Assembly (NCBI GenBank): GCA_020080175.1
Contig: JAGHQL010000152.1
Span: 8,855-67,336 of the forward strand
DNA from: Glutinoglossum americanum
Lineage: Eukaryota; Ascomycota; Geoglossomycetes; Geoglossales; Geoglossaceae
Length of the DNA: 58,482 nt
Direction: 5' to 3'
The translations under genes were made by a program, and so were the position numbers. The notes under the pieces were generated by a model. It was not told the DNA's origin and searched no databases. It worked only from the letters and a program-made list of their open reading frames with translations. This document shows positions 34,680 through 45,408 of this stretch, piece by piece (the stretch's first letter is position 1; each line of letters opens with the position of its first letter).

Positions 34680-35153
34680 TGTCGTGCTGGACGAGCCCTT
34701 TAACCCTGAGAATCCATGTGCGGGGTCATGCCTTATACCAAGGCCTCATGCGGGTCCAGCGCCACCTTCAGCCCCAGCCTGCATGAGGTGGTGGCCAATA
34801 GCTGCCCTCCTAACAGCAATGCTCTCACAAACCTGCTTGGAATTTCGTCGTGCGCTGTACGAAACTGAGAACGGCTGTGGGAAGACACAGTGCAGAACAT
34901 GATGACATCGCAATACAGGGTGCCAAAGACATGCGATATCACATACCGCATAGCCGCCGGTTGATTGAACTTTCACCCTCTCTACATGTACTTGCCCTTA
35001 CCCAGCTTCGATTCCGCCTCCCATCCCTTCCTAGCACTAGGCAATGAGGAATGCGTTTAAGGATGATTTTCCCACCTGGCTAGGGAGTAGGTGAGGCGGT
35101 GGCTTTGGTGGTTCTCAGAAGGAAGTATTTATTGGAACTATCCTTACTGAACT
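34680..35153. other. Intergenic
   Basis: No gene seen between the membrane-protein promoter and the FunK1 upstream repeat. Short overlapping frames on both strands lack motifs. Confidence 0.5.
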
Positions 35154-35194
35154 AAGTCAAGTGTCAAACAGCAGTACATACCGGACGGTACCAG
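35154..35194 (+). repeat. Upstream direct repeat, copy 1 (before FunK1)
   Basis: The segment AAGTCAAGTGTCAAAC...AGTACATACCGGACGGTACC is about 75 percent identical to 36673-36714 in the same orientation. It ends 59 nt before the FunK1 start codon. Confidence 0.75.
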
Positions 35195-35253
35195 TGGCTC
35201 GGGTACTCTAGAGCCTAGGTTCTGCCACATGTAGCACAGTCTTTCTAGCAACC

Positions 35254-36465
35254 ATGCTCCTATCGGATTGGGAATTTGTGGTCAAATTCTCCTGGCGGTC
35301 AGACAAGAGGCGAGCAGAAGGGGAGCTGTTGAGACTCGCTAAAGAGAGAGGAGTATGGGACGTTGCACGGCTCTTTGGTTATCAAGACCTTGATAGTATC
35401 GCAAATCTGCGCCAAGGACTGCAATTTAGGAAACCACGATGGTTCCCATCGGCTACTAGTGGATCGATCAGCCAGACCCAGTCGAGAACGAAAAGCGCTG
35501 GTTCTAAAATGAGTCGATCGAGAAGTGCGGGCCTGGGCATCGGCGGAGCTACCCTTGAGTCATCGTCGTCGGGACAGAAACGAAAGCGACATGGCGAGGC
35601 AGCTGAGCTTCATCAGTCAAAGCGGTCCAGATTGGGTAGCAACCGCAGATGGGCAGACATCACGGGTCAGGTTACTGTAGAGCAAGGCGGTGGTACGGAG
35701 AGAGCCAGCAAATATAGCGTTGAGGAGCCCAAAGCGACCAGTTTGATGCCTCCAAGAGACGCCGACAATGAATCATTCGACAATCGGATATTCTGTTGCC
35801 TAGTCACCTCCCCCCCAGGACGAGCAATTCACGAGTTCGAGCCTGTCTTGGAGTTTTTGGAGGTGTGTCGTGATGTCACCAAAGGCCATAGATCTCTTTA
35901 TCAAGATGGGATACTTTATCGTGACGTTTCCAAGAACAACATCATCATCATGGATGCAGAGAAGGAAGAAAACCCGAGTGAAATGCTGATCGATCTCGAC
36001 CTGGCAAAGGAGTTGGATAGTGGCCCGAGTGGAGCAAGACACCGGACTGGTACTATGGAATTCATGGCGATCGAGATACTTGAAGGCAGAGCGCACACCT
36101 ACCGCCATGACTTAGAGCTTTTTTTCTACGTCTTTTTGTGGGTAATTATCTGTTATGGTCAAAAGGGAAATAAGAATTTGCCGGAGACAAGCAGGCTTCG
36201 ACGCTGGTACACAGGAACCTATGAAGACATAGCGGGAAATAAGGGTTGGGATATGGGCAAAAGAGGATTTAAGAACATCACTGCCGAGTTCCCACCACAA
36301 TTTGAGGGCGTAAAGCATTTGGCTGAAGAGTTACGTCATGTGCTATTTCCGATTCGGGACGAAGCACTCTTCACTGGAACATATAGTGAGCCTAAGTGGA
36401 TCAATAGCATATACAACGGTATGGTCAACGCGTTCGACAACGCCATTGTAACTTATCGGCAGTAG
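35254..36465 (+). CDS. FunK1-type fungal protein kinase, N-terminally truncated
   Basis: Single exon of 403 residues, beginning right at the kinase domain. Visible are the beta-3 lysine segment WEFVVKFSW (K11), the family word KRRAEGELLRLAKERGV, a catalytic loop LYRDVSKNN (D224; Tyr replaces the usual His), a DLD in place of DFG (LIDLDLAKE), and GTMEFMAIEIL as activation-segment end. A disordered basic insert at residues 65-165 (SGQKRKRH, HQSKRSRLGS) is typical of FunK1. Full-length family members, as I recall them, carry several hundred residues before the kinase; these are missing here. Yet the ATG sits in good context (AACCATG) and the frame is unbroken, so it may be expressed as a kinase-only form. 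FunK1 genes are abundant near HET genes and repeats. Confidence 0.85.
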   Translation: MLLSDWEFVVKFSWRSDKRRAEGELLRLAKERGVWDVARLFGYQDLDSIANLRQGLQFRKPRWFPSATSGSISQTQSRTKSAGSKMSRSRSAGLGIGGATLESSSSGQKRKRHGEAAELHQSKRSRLGSNRRWADITGQVTVEQGGGTERASKYSVEEPKATSLMPPRDADNESFDNRIFCCLVTSPPGRAIHEFEPVLEFLEVCRDVTKGHRSLYQDGILYRDVSKNNIIIMDAEKEENPSEMLIDLDLAKELDSGPSGARHRTGTMEFMAIEILEGRAHTYRHDLELFFYVFLWVIICYGQKGNKNLPETSRLRRWYTGTYEDIAGNKGWDMGKRGFKNITAEFPPQFEGVKHLAEELRHVLFPIRDEALFTGTYSEPKWINSIYNGMVNAFDNAIVTYRQ

Positions 36466-36672
36466 CCAATAGCTGTTTTCGGAGGAATCTAAAATTAAGG
36501 GGGGTTCGTTCAGGCTCCAATTCCTCCCAGAACCTTCCATTATTAGATCTTTCTTCGAGTAAATTCGAATAGTGCATACAGCCATTTGCAAAATCAGCTT
36601 CCCTTCTACCGCGCCGCTGAGATTTTACCCCGCCCCTGGAAGCAGATCTCTTGGCGTCTACCCTACCGGGTT

Positions 36673-36714
36673 AAGCCAAAGCGTCAAACCATAGTACATT
36701 CCTGACGGTGCCGG
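36673..36714 (+). repeat. Upstream direct repeat, copy 2 (before HET fragment)
   Basis: AAGCCAAAGCGTCAAACC...AGTACATTCCTGACGGTGCC matches 35154-35194. It lies about 270 nt before the HET start codon at 36987. The pair flanks the FunK1 gene and also precedes each of two different genes. Confidence 0.75.
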
Positions 36715-36986
36715 CAATATAATCATGTGGCGTTCTCTGGTCGCTTGTTTCGACGCTACTTATTCGCACGCTTACTTTACTGGTAGCCACGCGATATTGA
36801 ATCGTTGAAGCTCAGCCACGTTGTACTATCCTGCCCAACCACCATCCCGGCTTGTTTCTAAGTGTTTCTTCCCATGAACCTAATAGCCATCATAGTCGCA
36901 AGTCTTTGATTGCTCAACCCACGCGCATCTCACCTGCGTCTATTCGAACGATTTCTTCGCTACAGCTCTCTAGCACTCCTCTTCTC

Positions 36987-37235
36987 ATGCGTCTTTTGTG
37001 GCTTGAAGGTGATGGCGAATTCATCCTCACTAAGGACTTGGTTGGCGACGATATAACCCCCCCCTATGCGATACTTTTGCACACCTGGAGGTCGGATGAC
37101 GAAGAGGTTACGTTCAACGACCTGACGAATGGCACTGGCAAGGATAGGCCCAGCTATCACAAGATCCGCTTCTGCGGAAAGCAAGCTGCTAATGAGGTTC
37201 TTCTGGGTAGACACTTGCTGCATTATACAGACTCA
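36987..37235 (+). pseudogene. HET-domain protein, N-terminal fragment (broken)
   Basis: The start MRLLWLEGDGEFILTKDLVG, then TPPYAILLHTWRSDDEEVTF and RPSYHKIRFCGKQA, match the N-terminus of heterokaryon-incompatibility (HET) domains such as those of HET-E-like NLR proteins. FWVDTCCI, the next family word, is also present. The family match then stops. The downstream part of a HET domain appears 5.6 kb further on, same strand. HET domains trigger cell death on non-self recognition; this piece is too short to act and is broken. Confidence 0.85.
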
Positions 37236-37485
37236 CCACCAATGACAATGCCCTACGAAAAGGGTGGCATATGCCGCCCTTTTCGACGGCAGTAGGTACA
37301 TAGCTTTTCAATACAGAAGTAGTATTATTTCCTTAGTCGGTTACCTTTTTATCTGAGAATCTTTGTTCTATGCTCTAATTCCTGAACATGATTATGCAAC
37401 GAGGGTCCGAAATCAGGCCCCCCGTAAGTGGTGGCTGAGCATACTCTAAGCTCATTAAGTTAGAGTCATCATTCCTAACCAGATC

Positions 37486-37570
37486 GTGAGTTGGCTTGAT
37501 TATGCCTGAGCAGAGCGTGAGCTGGCCTAATTGTGCCTGAGCAGAGTGTGAGCAGGCTTGATTAAGCTTG
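37486..37570. repeat. 31-bp tandem repeat, about 2.7 units
   Basis: Units start GTGAGCTGGCCTAATTGTGC and contain CCTGAGCAGAG. They lie at 37486-37516, 37517-37547 and 37548 to about 37570, and differ by a few transitions. Confidence 0.85.
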
Positions 37571-38024
37571 CTCATGACTAAAATCGTGGTGCCTCAGGCT
37601 GCTCATGCTCGCCTCCATCTTCGTTCCTGGCTCTGATTCTGGTCCCCCCAGCTCCTTGCTCTTCCACCCGAACTTTGGGCAACTTTACACGAATTTACAT
37701 CTCATCGTATACCGGGGCTGCCTCCTGCCGAACGCCAGAGATTTTGGAGGAGCCCGGTTTGGGGCCCTCCAAAGGCTGGGTGGAATACATGACTTATTGG
37801 GCGAGAGTTCCTGTTGGCTGATAAATGCCCCATGAATGCCGTGTCCTGGGGGTTGTGATCTCCAAGTCTCATGGGGCCTGAGCCTCCTATGAAATGTGTC
37901 GGTGTTTATAGTCAAAGCTATTTCCTATCTCAAGAGTTTCCTAATGGCATTTCCCAATATACATAGAGGTCTTCTCCCCACAAGGGATTGACAATATCAG
38001 ACAGCGTCGGAATAGCCCGTCATC

Positions 38025-38158
38025 TGTCAGAATATGTGAGACGGGATGTGCTAGGTTCAGCTAGTATCCCCGCAGGGTAACCCCTATTCTCATGTATATA
38101 AGCCACCTGTCCTCGTAGATTCAATCATCACACGAGTTCACCACCTCAGATTTCGACA
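38025..38158 (+). mobile_element. Possible solo LTR fossil (Gypsy-like)
   Basis: The block starts TGTC and ends GACA, contains TGTATATAAGCCACCTG as a TATA box, and has an initiator-like ATTCAATCATCACAC about 30 nt later, an arrangement often seen in fungal Gypsy LTRs. No matching target-site duplication or internal region is visible. Alternatively it is simply the promoter of the homoaconitase copy starting at 38345. No internal genes; old if real. Confidence 0.3.
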
Positions 38159-38344
38159 GAATATAAACAGTGCTACAGTAATTGCAAGGACGTGTTTGGC
38201 CAAATCCGGGCCGCCGATGTCGGCGATCGGCAATTTCGCCATCTCGACGCCCGTGCTTTTGGCACGTGTCTGGGGTTCATCAAAAAATTTGGAGCGTGCG
38301 AGGCAGTTGCATTGCTATTGTATACATCTTCGCTCATTCCTAGC

Positions 38345-40981
38345 ATGTTGGCATCCGTTTGCTCAAGAAGGCTGCTGGGCAGTCGCATTGCCATCGTACG
38401 TACTTCCTTCCTTTCATACTCGCCTTGACCAGCACTCATGTCTTGGGCAGGCTACACATTCGCCTACGCTCCCCTCAACAGTCCGGTGCACCTCCAACTC
38501 GCGCAACCCGCAAGCCGAAGTCCAGGCGGCTCACTCCCAGCTTGATACTCCCGCTGCTGCCTCCGTCCTCAATTCCTTCAAGGCTTCTTCCCCAGTCTCT
38601 CAGACACTGACTGAGAAAATCGTTCAAAAGCACACTGTTGGTCTCCCAGATAGCAAGTTTGTCAAGTCTGGCGACTACGTCACCCTGCGGCCACACAAGT
38701 GCATGACGCATGATAAGTTAGCTCTGCATCTTTGTCGACATTAAATGAATCCACTAACCAAGATCCAGTTCCTGGCCTGTAGTGACCAAAATTTTCTCCC
38801 TCGGCGCCTCGTGTATCAAGGACCCAAGTTAGATTGTTGTGACGCTGGATCATGACGTGCAGAACCGATCAGAGGCCAACCTTTTGAAATATAAAAGGAT
38901 TGAAGAGTTTGCAAAGAGCCAGGGTGTAGGATTCTATCCTGCGGGGAGAGGGATCGGCCACCAGGTACGAAAATGCAGCGGCATTCTTTTGTGATTGGAA
39001 TTCAACGCCTGATTTCTGATAGATCATGATCGAGGAAGGCTACGCATGGCCAGGCACGCTAGCTGTTGCGAGTGACAGCCATTCGAATATGTATGGTGGT
39101 ATTAGTTGCCTAGCAAGTATCTCCTTTCCATGCACAGATACTATTTACAAGATTAACTCTAGTCAGGGAACACCCGTGGTTCGAACGGACGCTGCGGCTA
39201 TCTGGTCAACTACGAAGACATGGTGGCTGATCCCGCCAGTGGCTAACGTCCATTTCCAGGGCCGCCTCCAAGACGGAGTCCAAGGAAAGGATATCATAGT
39301 GGCGCTATGCGCGTTGTTTGGCAACGACGAGGTCCTAAACCATGCTATTGAGTTTACGGGCTCAGAGGAGACGATGAGAAGCCTTTCCATAGACGACCGC
39401 TTGACCATTGCGAACATGACGACTGAATGGGGCGCGCTTTCAGGATTGTTCCCGATCGATGGCTTGTTACAGAGTTGGCTCCGTGCTAAGGCGACAGAGT
39501 ACGCACTCTACAAGTCCAGTGCAGCATCCAGATTCAATCACCAGCGGCTTGATAAACTCTTCGCCAACCCCATGAGCGCCGACAAGGATGCAAAGTATGC
39601 AAAACACTTGACACTAAACCTTGACACGGTCCCAAATTTTGTGTCAGGTCCAAATTCGGTGAAGATAGCCACGCCCTTGGCGGAGTTGCAAGCACAGAAT
39701 ATTCCAATCCAACGTGCCTATCTCGTTTCTTGCACGAATTCCCGAAGATCGGATATAAGAGCAGCGGCGAACGTAATCAGAGATAAGGCCGCTACCAATG
39801 CAGGGGTTATCCCAAGAATTGCAGACCATGTGAAATTCTACATAGCGGCAGCGTCGCTACAGGAGCAGCGGGCAGCTGAAGAGCAAGGAGACTGGCAAGT
39901 TCTACTTGATGCTGGTGCAGAAGCTCTTGTTTCAGGCTGCGGACCGTGCATTGGTCTGGGACGTGGATTACTAGAGCCTGGCATGACGGGCATATCTGCA
40001 AGTAATCGGAACTTCAAGGTGCGTTGACAGCTTCACACGATCAACACGGCCACACACTTACAGTCAGAGCTAGGGACGCATGGGATCCCCGGATGCAAAC
40101 GCTTTTTTGGCCAGCCCGGCCGTCGTGACCGCCTCAGCTCTCGCTGGCCGTATTACCGGTCCAGGCTGGTACTCACAACCTGCGGACTGGGCCGGTGTTG
40201 AGTACTCGAAAGGCGAGCCTTTTTCAGAGAAAAGCGTCGACGAAACGCTCGGGGCGTTGATTAGCAAGCTGGACAGCATCATTGACGCTGGGCCTGCTGG
40301 CCAGGTGGAAGAAGCCGATTCAGATAAAAAGGAGCAACTAACGGAGATCCTGCCTGGCTTCCCCGAGAAAATTTCAGGCCAGATCACCTTCTGCAGCTCT
40401 GATAATATCAACACTGATGCCGTATATCCAGGAAAATACACGGTAAGAATCATCTACATAGCACACAAATGCTAGCGTCTAACAAATTTTTACAGTATCA
40501 GGACGACGTGTCTCTAGAGAAAATGGCGGAGGTTTGTATGAGCAATTATGACCCCGCCTTTAACAGCACGGCAAAATCTGGAGATATCCTGGTTACAGGC
40601 TTTGGCTTTGGATGTGGCAGCTCAAGAGAACAGGCTGCCACGTCAATCTTGGCTAAGGGGATTAACCTTATAGTTAGCGGCTCCTTTAGTGCAACGTACT
40701 CGCGGAATAGCATAAACAATGCACTCATGCTTCTCGAGGTACCAAGACTCGTTACACGTCTCCGAGAGGTATTTGGCGCGCCAGAAGATTCAAAGGAGCA
40801 GGTCCTCACGAGACGGACGGGATGGAAGCTAGAGTGGGATGTCCGGAGAAGCAAAGTTAACGTAACAGAAGCAGATGGGACGACATGGAGCGAATCGGTT
40901 GGAGAACTTCCGCCAAATGTGCAGGAAGTCATTGCGGCGGGCGGGCTAGAGAAGTGGGTGAAGAGCGAAATTGAGAATTAG
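38345..40981 (+). pseudogene. LYS4: Homoaconitase, mitochondrial, with one in-frame stop
   Basis: Seven exons (38345..38395, 38451..38716, 38769..38964, 39023..39112, 39167..40018, 40074..40442, 40496..40981) read through in frame as 769 codons. Homoaconitase converts homocitrate/homoaconitate to homoisocitrate in fungal lysine synthesis. Visible are a presequence-like start [72 protein letters not shown], the Fe-S cysteines in LVSCTNSR and SGCGPCIGLG, ISASNRNFK/GRMGS, and the C-terminal domain [14 protein letters not shown] through [20 protein letters not shown]. Codon 38830-38832 is TAG where relatives have Gln (CAG), a CpA-to-TpA change. Intron 4 (39113..39166) has a GCAAGT donor. Everything else looks intact, so loss is recent, or the stop is a sequencing error, or it is bypassed. 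The surroundings suggest an extra copy. Confidence 0.88.
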
Positions 40982-42836
40982 ATGTATGGAGAGAGATTTT
41001 GGATATTTATAGAGTATGGTGGCGCTCATGGACACGATGCATTGGATGCTGGATACGATCCTGACGAAACTTTCTGTAACCGCCTTCGCGACGATGTTAG
41101 TGGTGTTATTTCTCATTCGTCAACCCGTGTGTTACAGTCACCACCTCCGGCAAATTTATTCTCCGGTCGTGAAAGAGCTTGGATTCTATCAGCGGAATCG
41201 GAAGCTTTAGCGGACCCGGAGAAGTTAAAAGGAACCATACTTAGTCGCAAATCGGCGAAGCAAGTATGCTAAACGTGACTAGAGAAATTGGCAAGAGGAA
41301 GTGCCATCAGAGCAAAGTACCATTTGGCACTCTAACAACACCTGTATTGCAGAGGCTACTATGGTATTTGTGAGATATGGTGGCATATCTGGTGTCGGGT
41401 AGCCAAGTGGGGTGTCACCGCCCCGAGTGTCAATGATGGCGCCATCGGTAGCTCGTAGCACCACACTATAATTTCCTCCTGCTTTCGTTCCTAGTGTTCT
41501 TGTACTTAGACCAATACAACACGCTTCCACTCGTCCCTAGTTCTCTCAGTATTCTTCATAGATATACCCTCTAATCCTAGATCCTAACACCTCTATAACT
41601 ATGGATTCCGTTTACCTAGGCAGCGAGAGCAGACCTTGTGAGCGTACACCACTACTTAAGGTCTCTTCTACTATCTCCATATTCCATTGAAGTGCTAGTA
41701 GATTGCATACTCAAAAGTCGTGTAAAACCCTCTCATCTTGACCTTGACGGCTTTGTTGCTGACGCAGCTGAAGACAACATCACTGCCTACCATACAGCAG
41801 TCCGAAGTCGACAGACCGCGTCGTACACTCAATCGACAGACGCCAGCTACCGGCCCACTGTCGTCTACCCACGGCGTCTGCAGTACACGCTGAATCCTGC
41901 GCGCCGCCATGGCGCCGATAACACGATCGTTAGCGAAGCAAACTCGGTTGCCAACGGAGACAGCAAGCACAGGGGTCTCGGAAGGGTAGTGGAAGGTTAT
42001 ATCGCCGATGGTCCAAGCTAGCCAGAATCAAGGATGGCAGTGAATATAGATTGAAGTGCATGGTGTGGCCCATGAATCAATAGGAATCTCCAGAATGAAG
42101 GTTTTGCGTCATCGTATTGTGGAGGCAGAATCTGCATTTAGCTTAGTTAGGTCACATGTGCTTGGCAGGGGTAGCTTACCTCTTCGCCCGGAGCTCCCAC
42201 ACCTGTACATAGACACATGAGAGAGCTCACCCGCCGGCGTGCCTACCCACTCTACAGTATTGTCGGGTTAAGTCCTTGCAGCGGAGTAGCAGTGATCCTC
42301 CTACAAGCGTCCTTAAGCAACAAGCTCTGCTGAGCCATAGCAGGCAGAACGACAGAGACTGGGAGCTGGCGGTCTTCGTAAAGATTCAGCGAGACGGCAG
42401 GTTGAAAACATAAACTATACGATACAGAGTCACGTAACGGCGTTAAAGTGTGCAACTGACCGGGGTCGGTCAGACGTGAGGCTAAAGGGACAGACACCAA
42501 CGGGGAAACAGATGAACACAGCGGATAGACGAACAACGCGGCCAGACGAAGATCGCAGCCAGCCGCCAATGAGAGCCCAAATGTGGGTCAGATAATGAAG
42601 GTAATATTCTGTTCATCTGAAGGTCAAAATGAGGGGAGGGGTCTCATTTTCAGGCCCTGTAAACGTGTATAGACGTATAGGTTGGATCATATCAACAGCG
42701 CGATAAAGTAACTAGAAAGTATTAAAAGAATAAAAATTTAAGGTGTAGTATAATGCAATTATAAAAATTACGGACTAAGCAGTTAGAATTATACCAGGCG
42801 TACATAGTATTTAATGCTCCTAGTTTGTCTGGAGTA
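40982..42836. other. Repeat-like spacer, 1.9 kb
   Basis: No gene supported. The open frame 41638..42021 (127 codons) and minus-strand frames at 41279-41530 and 42252-42569 have no recognised family. Bases 42650-42830 are AT-rich. It ends where the second HET piece begins. Confidence 0.5.
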
Positions 42837-43536
42837 CATACTAAGTTTGTATCGACAAGTCAAGCAGCGCAGAGCTTTCGGAAGCCATTAACTCCATGTT
42901 TCGCCGGTATCAGGATGCGGCAAGATGCTACGTGTGTCTGTCTGACGTGTCAGTCAGCAGCACTTCTGATGGGGACAACGAGTCCTCTGGGGGATGGAAT
43001 CCGGCATTCAAGAGAAGCAGATGGTTTACTTGTGGCTGGACTCTTCAAGAGCTTATTACCCCGGTATCAGTGGAATTCTTCTTGGATAAGGGGGAACGGC
43101 TCGTGACAAGAAATCGCTGGAACAAACACTTCACGAGATAATGGGTATCGCCACCCAGGCGCTTCGGGGAAGCCCTTTGTCTTATTTTAGTACGGATGAG
43201 TGCATGTCGTGGGCAGCAAAACGTTGTACAAAGCGCGGAGAGGATGCGGCATATTCTCTACTAGGCATTTTCAGTATCCATATGTCACTTATCTATGGCG
43301 AAGGGCGTCAGAACGCATTAAGTTGGCTCCGGAAACAGATTCAAGTTAGCAACTCGATTAGTCTGCCAATCGCGAAAGGAGCATCCTTCGACTCTCATGC
43401 AGAGGAGCACAATGCAAGATGTCTTCTGGTATGCAGCAGACAGGTCAAGGGGAAGTCGAGATCTGTGTCACACTGGGGCGTACAACTGTGTGGTTCACTT
43501 GATAGTTCAAAAGTGGATCGTACTATGGGACAGTAG
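42837..43536 (+). pseudogene. HET-domain protein, C-terminal part of the domain (broken)
   Basis: The region reads CIDKSSSAELSEAINSMF, RRYQDAARCYVCLSDVSVSS, RSRWFTCGWTLQEL, FFLDKGERLV, IATQALRGSPLSYFSTDECM and RGEDAAYSLLGIFSIHMSLI, the second half of a HET domain of the NLR-associated type. It resumes about where the 36987-37235 piece stops. The NACHT/ATPase part expected next is absent. Remains of ankyrin repeats follow at 43820. It is broken in about two places and is treated as a fossil. Confidence 0.87.
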
Positions 43537-43819
43537 AAAGAGGCGGTTGGATTGTACTGAGTTAGGTTGGTAAAGAAGAATTGAGCAAGCCCTCCTTCCT
43601 AAGGTCTTGCTGGTCCTTATATGCTTGGGCGTCCTCCATACAATGGAAAGCCGACGGGGTACCTCGTCAGCTTAAACCGACCTGTCGTCAAAAGGCGATC
43701 TCCCCCACTGTCTCTTTGTCAAAAGGCGACCGCCTACTCAATCGGCTTTGCAAAAAGCGATCGTGCTCCATCAGTTACATACGCACGTGTTCTAGCTAAG
43801 CGATTCCAATGCCGTAGTG

Positions 43820-44010
43820 GCAAGGACGGTAAGGGCCGTGAGAGCTGCAGAGAGCGGGCATGAGGTAGTAGTGAAGCTGTTGAAGCTGCTGCTTGAGAAG
43901 GGCGCTGAGCTAGAGTCCAAGGATAGCTATGATAGGACGCCAGTCATGGGCTGGATGGGGAGTGCACGACTCAGTAGTGAAGGAGTTTCTTGAGAGGGGC
44001 GCTGAGAAAT
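43820..44010 (+). pseudogene. Ankyrin-repeat remnant
   Basis: AAESGHEVVVKLLKLLLEKG and AELESKDSYDRTP form one ankyrin repeat, and DSVVKEFLERGAE starts another. With the HET piece just upstream it suggests an ancestral HET-ANK protein whose middle was lost. Between them (43680-43750) are three CAAAAGGCGAYC-like words. Confidence 0.7.
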
Positions 44011-45408
44011 CTCAATAGTTTGACCAGGCTATAATATAATGCCTCCACGGTAAAGTCCCTTACATTTCATATTGTGAGGATAGGTGCTATGCGTTGCGAC
44101 GGTTTCCTGACACTCAATTTCCGTGTCAACTATGTAGTATATAAAGCCCTCCTCTAGCCAGAACCAATACAAGCTCAAGTGAGCGCACGTTCAACACATA
44201 TATTTATATAATAACTTTGATGGAGAGGGGCTCGGGGAAACTAATGTTTATATATTGTTGGAATATTGCCACCCAAGTGGCTCTAGCATGTTCTAGTTAT
44301 TGTGATATTTGCTGACGAACCGGTCTGCGGCAAAATACGATGGCAAATTGGAATGTTCAAGATATTTTCTTTTATCACTAATATTTGCCACTCTTCTGTA
44401 TTGGAACTTCCCTACGAATCGAAGTTGAGCGCGATACAATGTGATTTTGCATTCAACTACACTCCATAGGGTGCATAGCCGTAACGGAAATCACACACAC
44501 ACGCGTGCACGTGACGATGAGAAAAGGTTGCCATGGCTGTGACTTAACTGTGCTAGTGTCAAGAAGCAAGGCAGACTTTTCGAGGGCATGTATTCAGGTG
44601 GAAGCTGATTTTGCTACCAAAAGTGGGGAGGTCACTTATCCTTCATTATTTCCTTGTCCGGATTAGTGAGCTTGAAATTGTCGTATGTAGCCCCCAGAAG
44701 TATACTTGCAATCAAAGGATAGGCTGGATTACTCCAAGGACAGACAGACTTAAGTTTGAGTATTTTATCGTTTAAATTATGGGGAAGAAGATGAGTGATC
44801 ACTTATTTCGCCCAACGAGTCTTGAACCAAGAGTGCTCACAGCTGTTTCATGAAGGATGTGTAGCACGGAATGCGGCGCATGTATATAAACAACCAAGTT
44901 TTCTGACCATTTGCTTACGATCGGGTTGAGGTTGACGTTTTGTTAGGCTTTAGGGCTTATGAGTGTGACTTCTGTTTGCACACCAAAAATTCGGCCAATT
45001 GAGGCGGTGACCGAAGTTTGGTGGTGCGACTGGGGAGTACGACTGCCGGGTGGTGGTGCTTGACTAATAGATCCATCGAGAGCTGTGCAAATGGAAGCAG
45101 GAAGGGCGCCAGGGAGTCGGGGGCCGGCATTCCGTGCAACCCATATATGTGCTAGTATCCTATCAGAATTCCAAAGACTGACCTTGGCGCTCCACCCCTT
45201 ACCCAGCTCGGTCCCAAGCTGCCTGTGTTATGGGAGAGGTGTCTAGAGGAATCTAGTGATATTCTGAGTGTTGATAGATACAAGATGGATCGATGGAGAA
45301 GAGAGAAAAAAATACTAGGCCTCTGGGTCTCTTCGGTGTTGAACTGAGTCTTGGGGTGTTGCCAAGCCCATCAGTGGTCGCATTAATAATTCACTGGCAC
45401 GTGCCGTG
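44011..45408. other. AT-rich spacer, 1.4 kb
   Basis: No gene supported. Contains ATATATTTATATAATAA-type tracts and CACACACACGCG. The short minus frame 44957..45139 has no motif. Confidence 0.5.

Larger units (their letters stand above)
37236..38344. other. Repeat-rich spacer inside split HET region
   Basis: No gene. It contains the 31-bp repeat at 37486 and an LTR-like block at 38025. The remainder shows no similarity I recognise. Confidence 0.55.

Noticed and set aside
41638-42021. 127-codon plus-strand frame after homoaconitase
   Set aside because: No recognised domain; part of a repeat-like spacer.
44800-44880. GGTTCAAGACT on minus strand, possible tRNA or SINE head
   Set aside because: No A box at proper distance and no repeat partner in the window.
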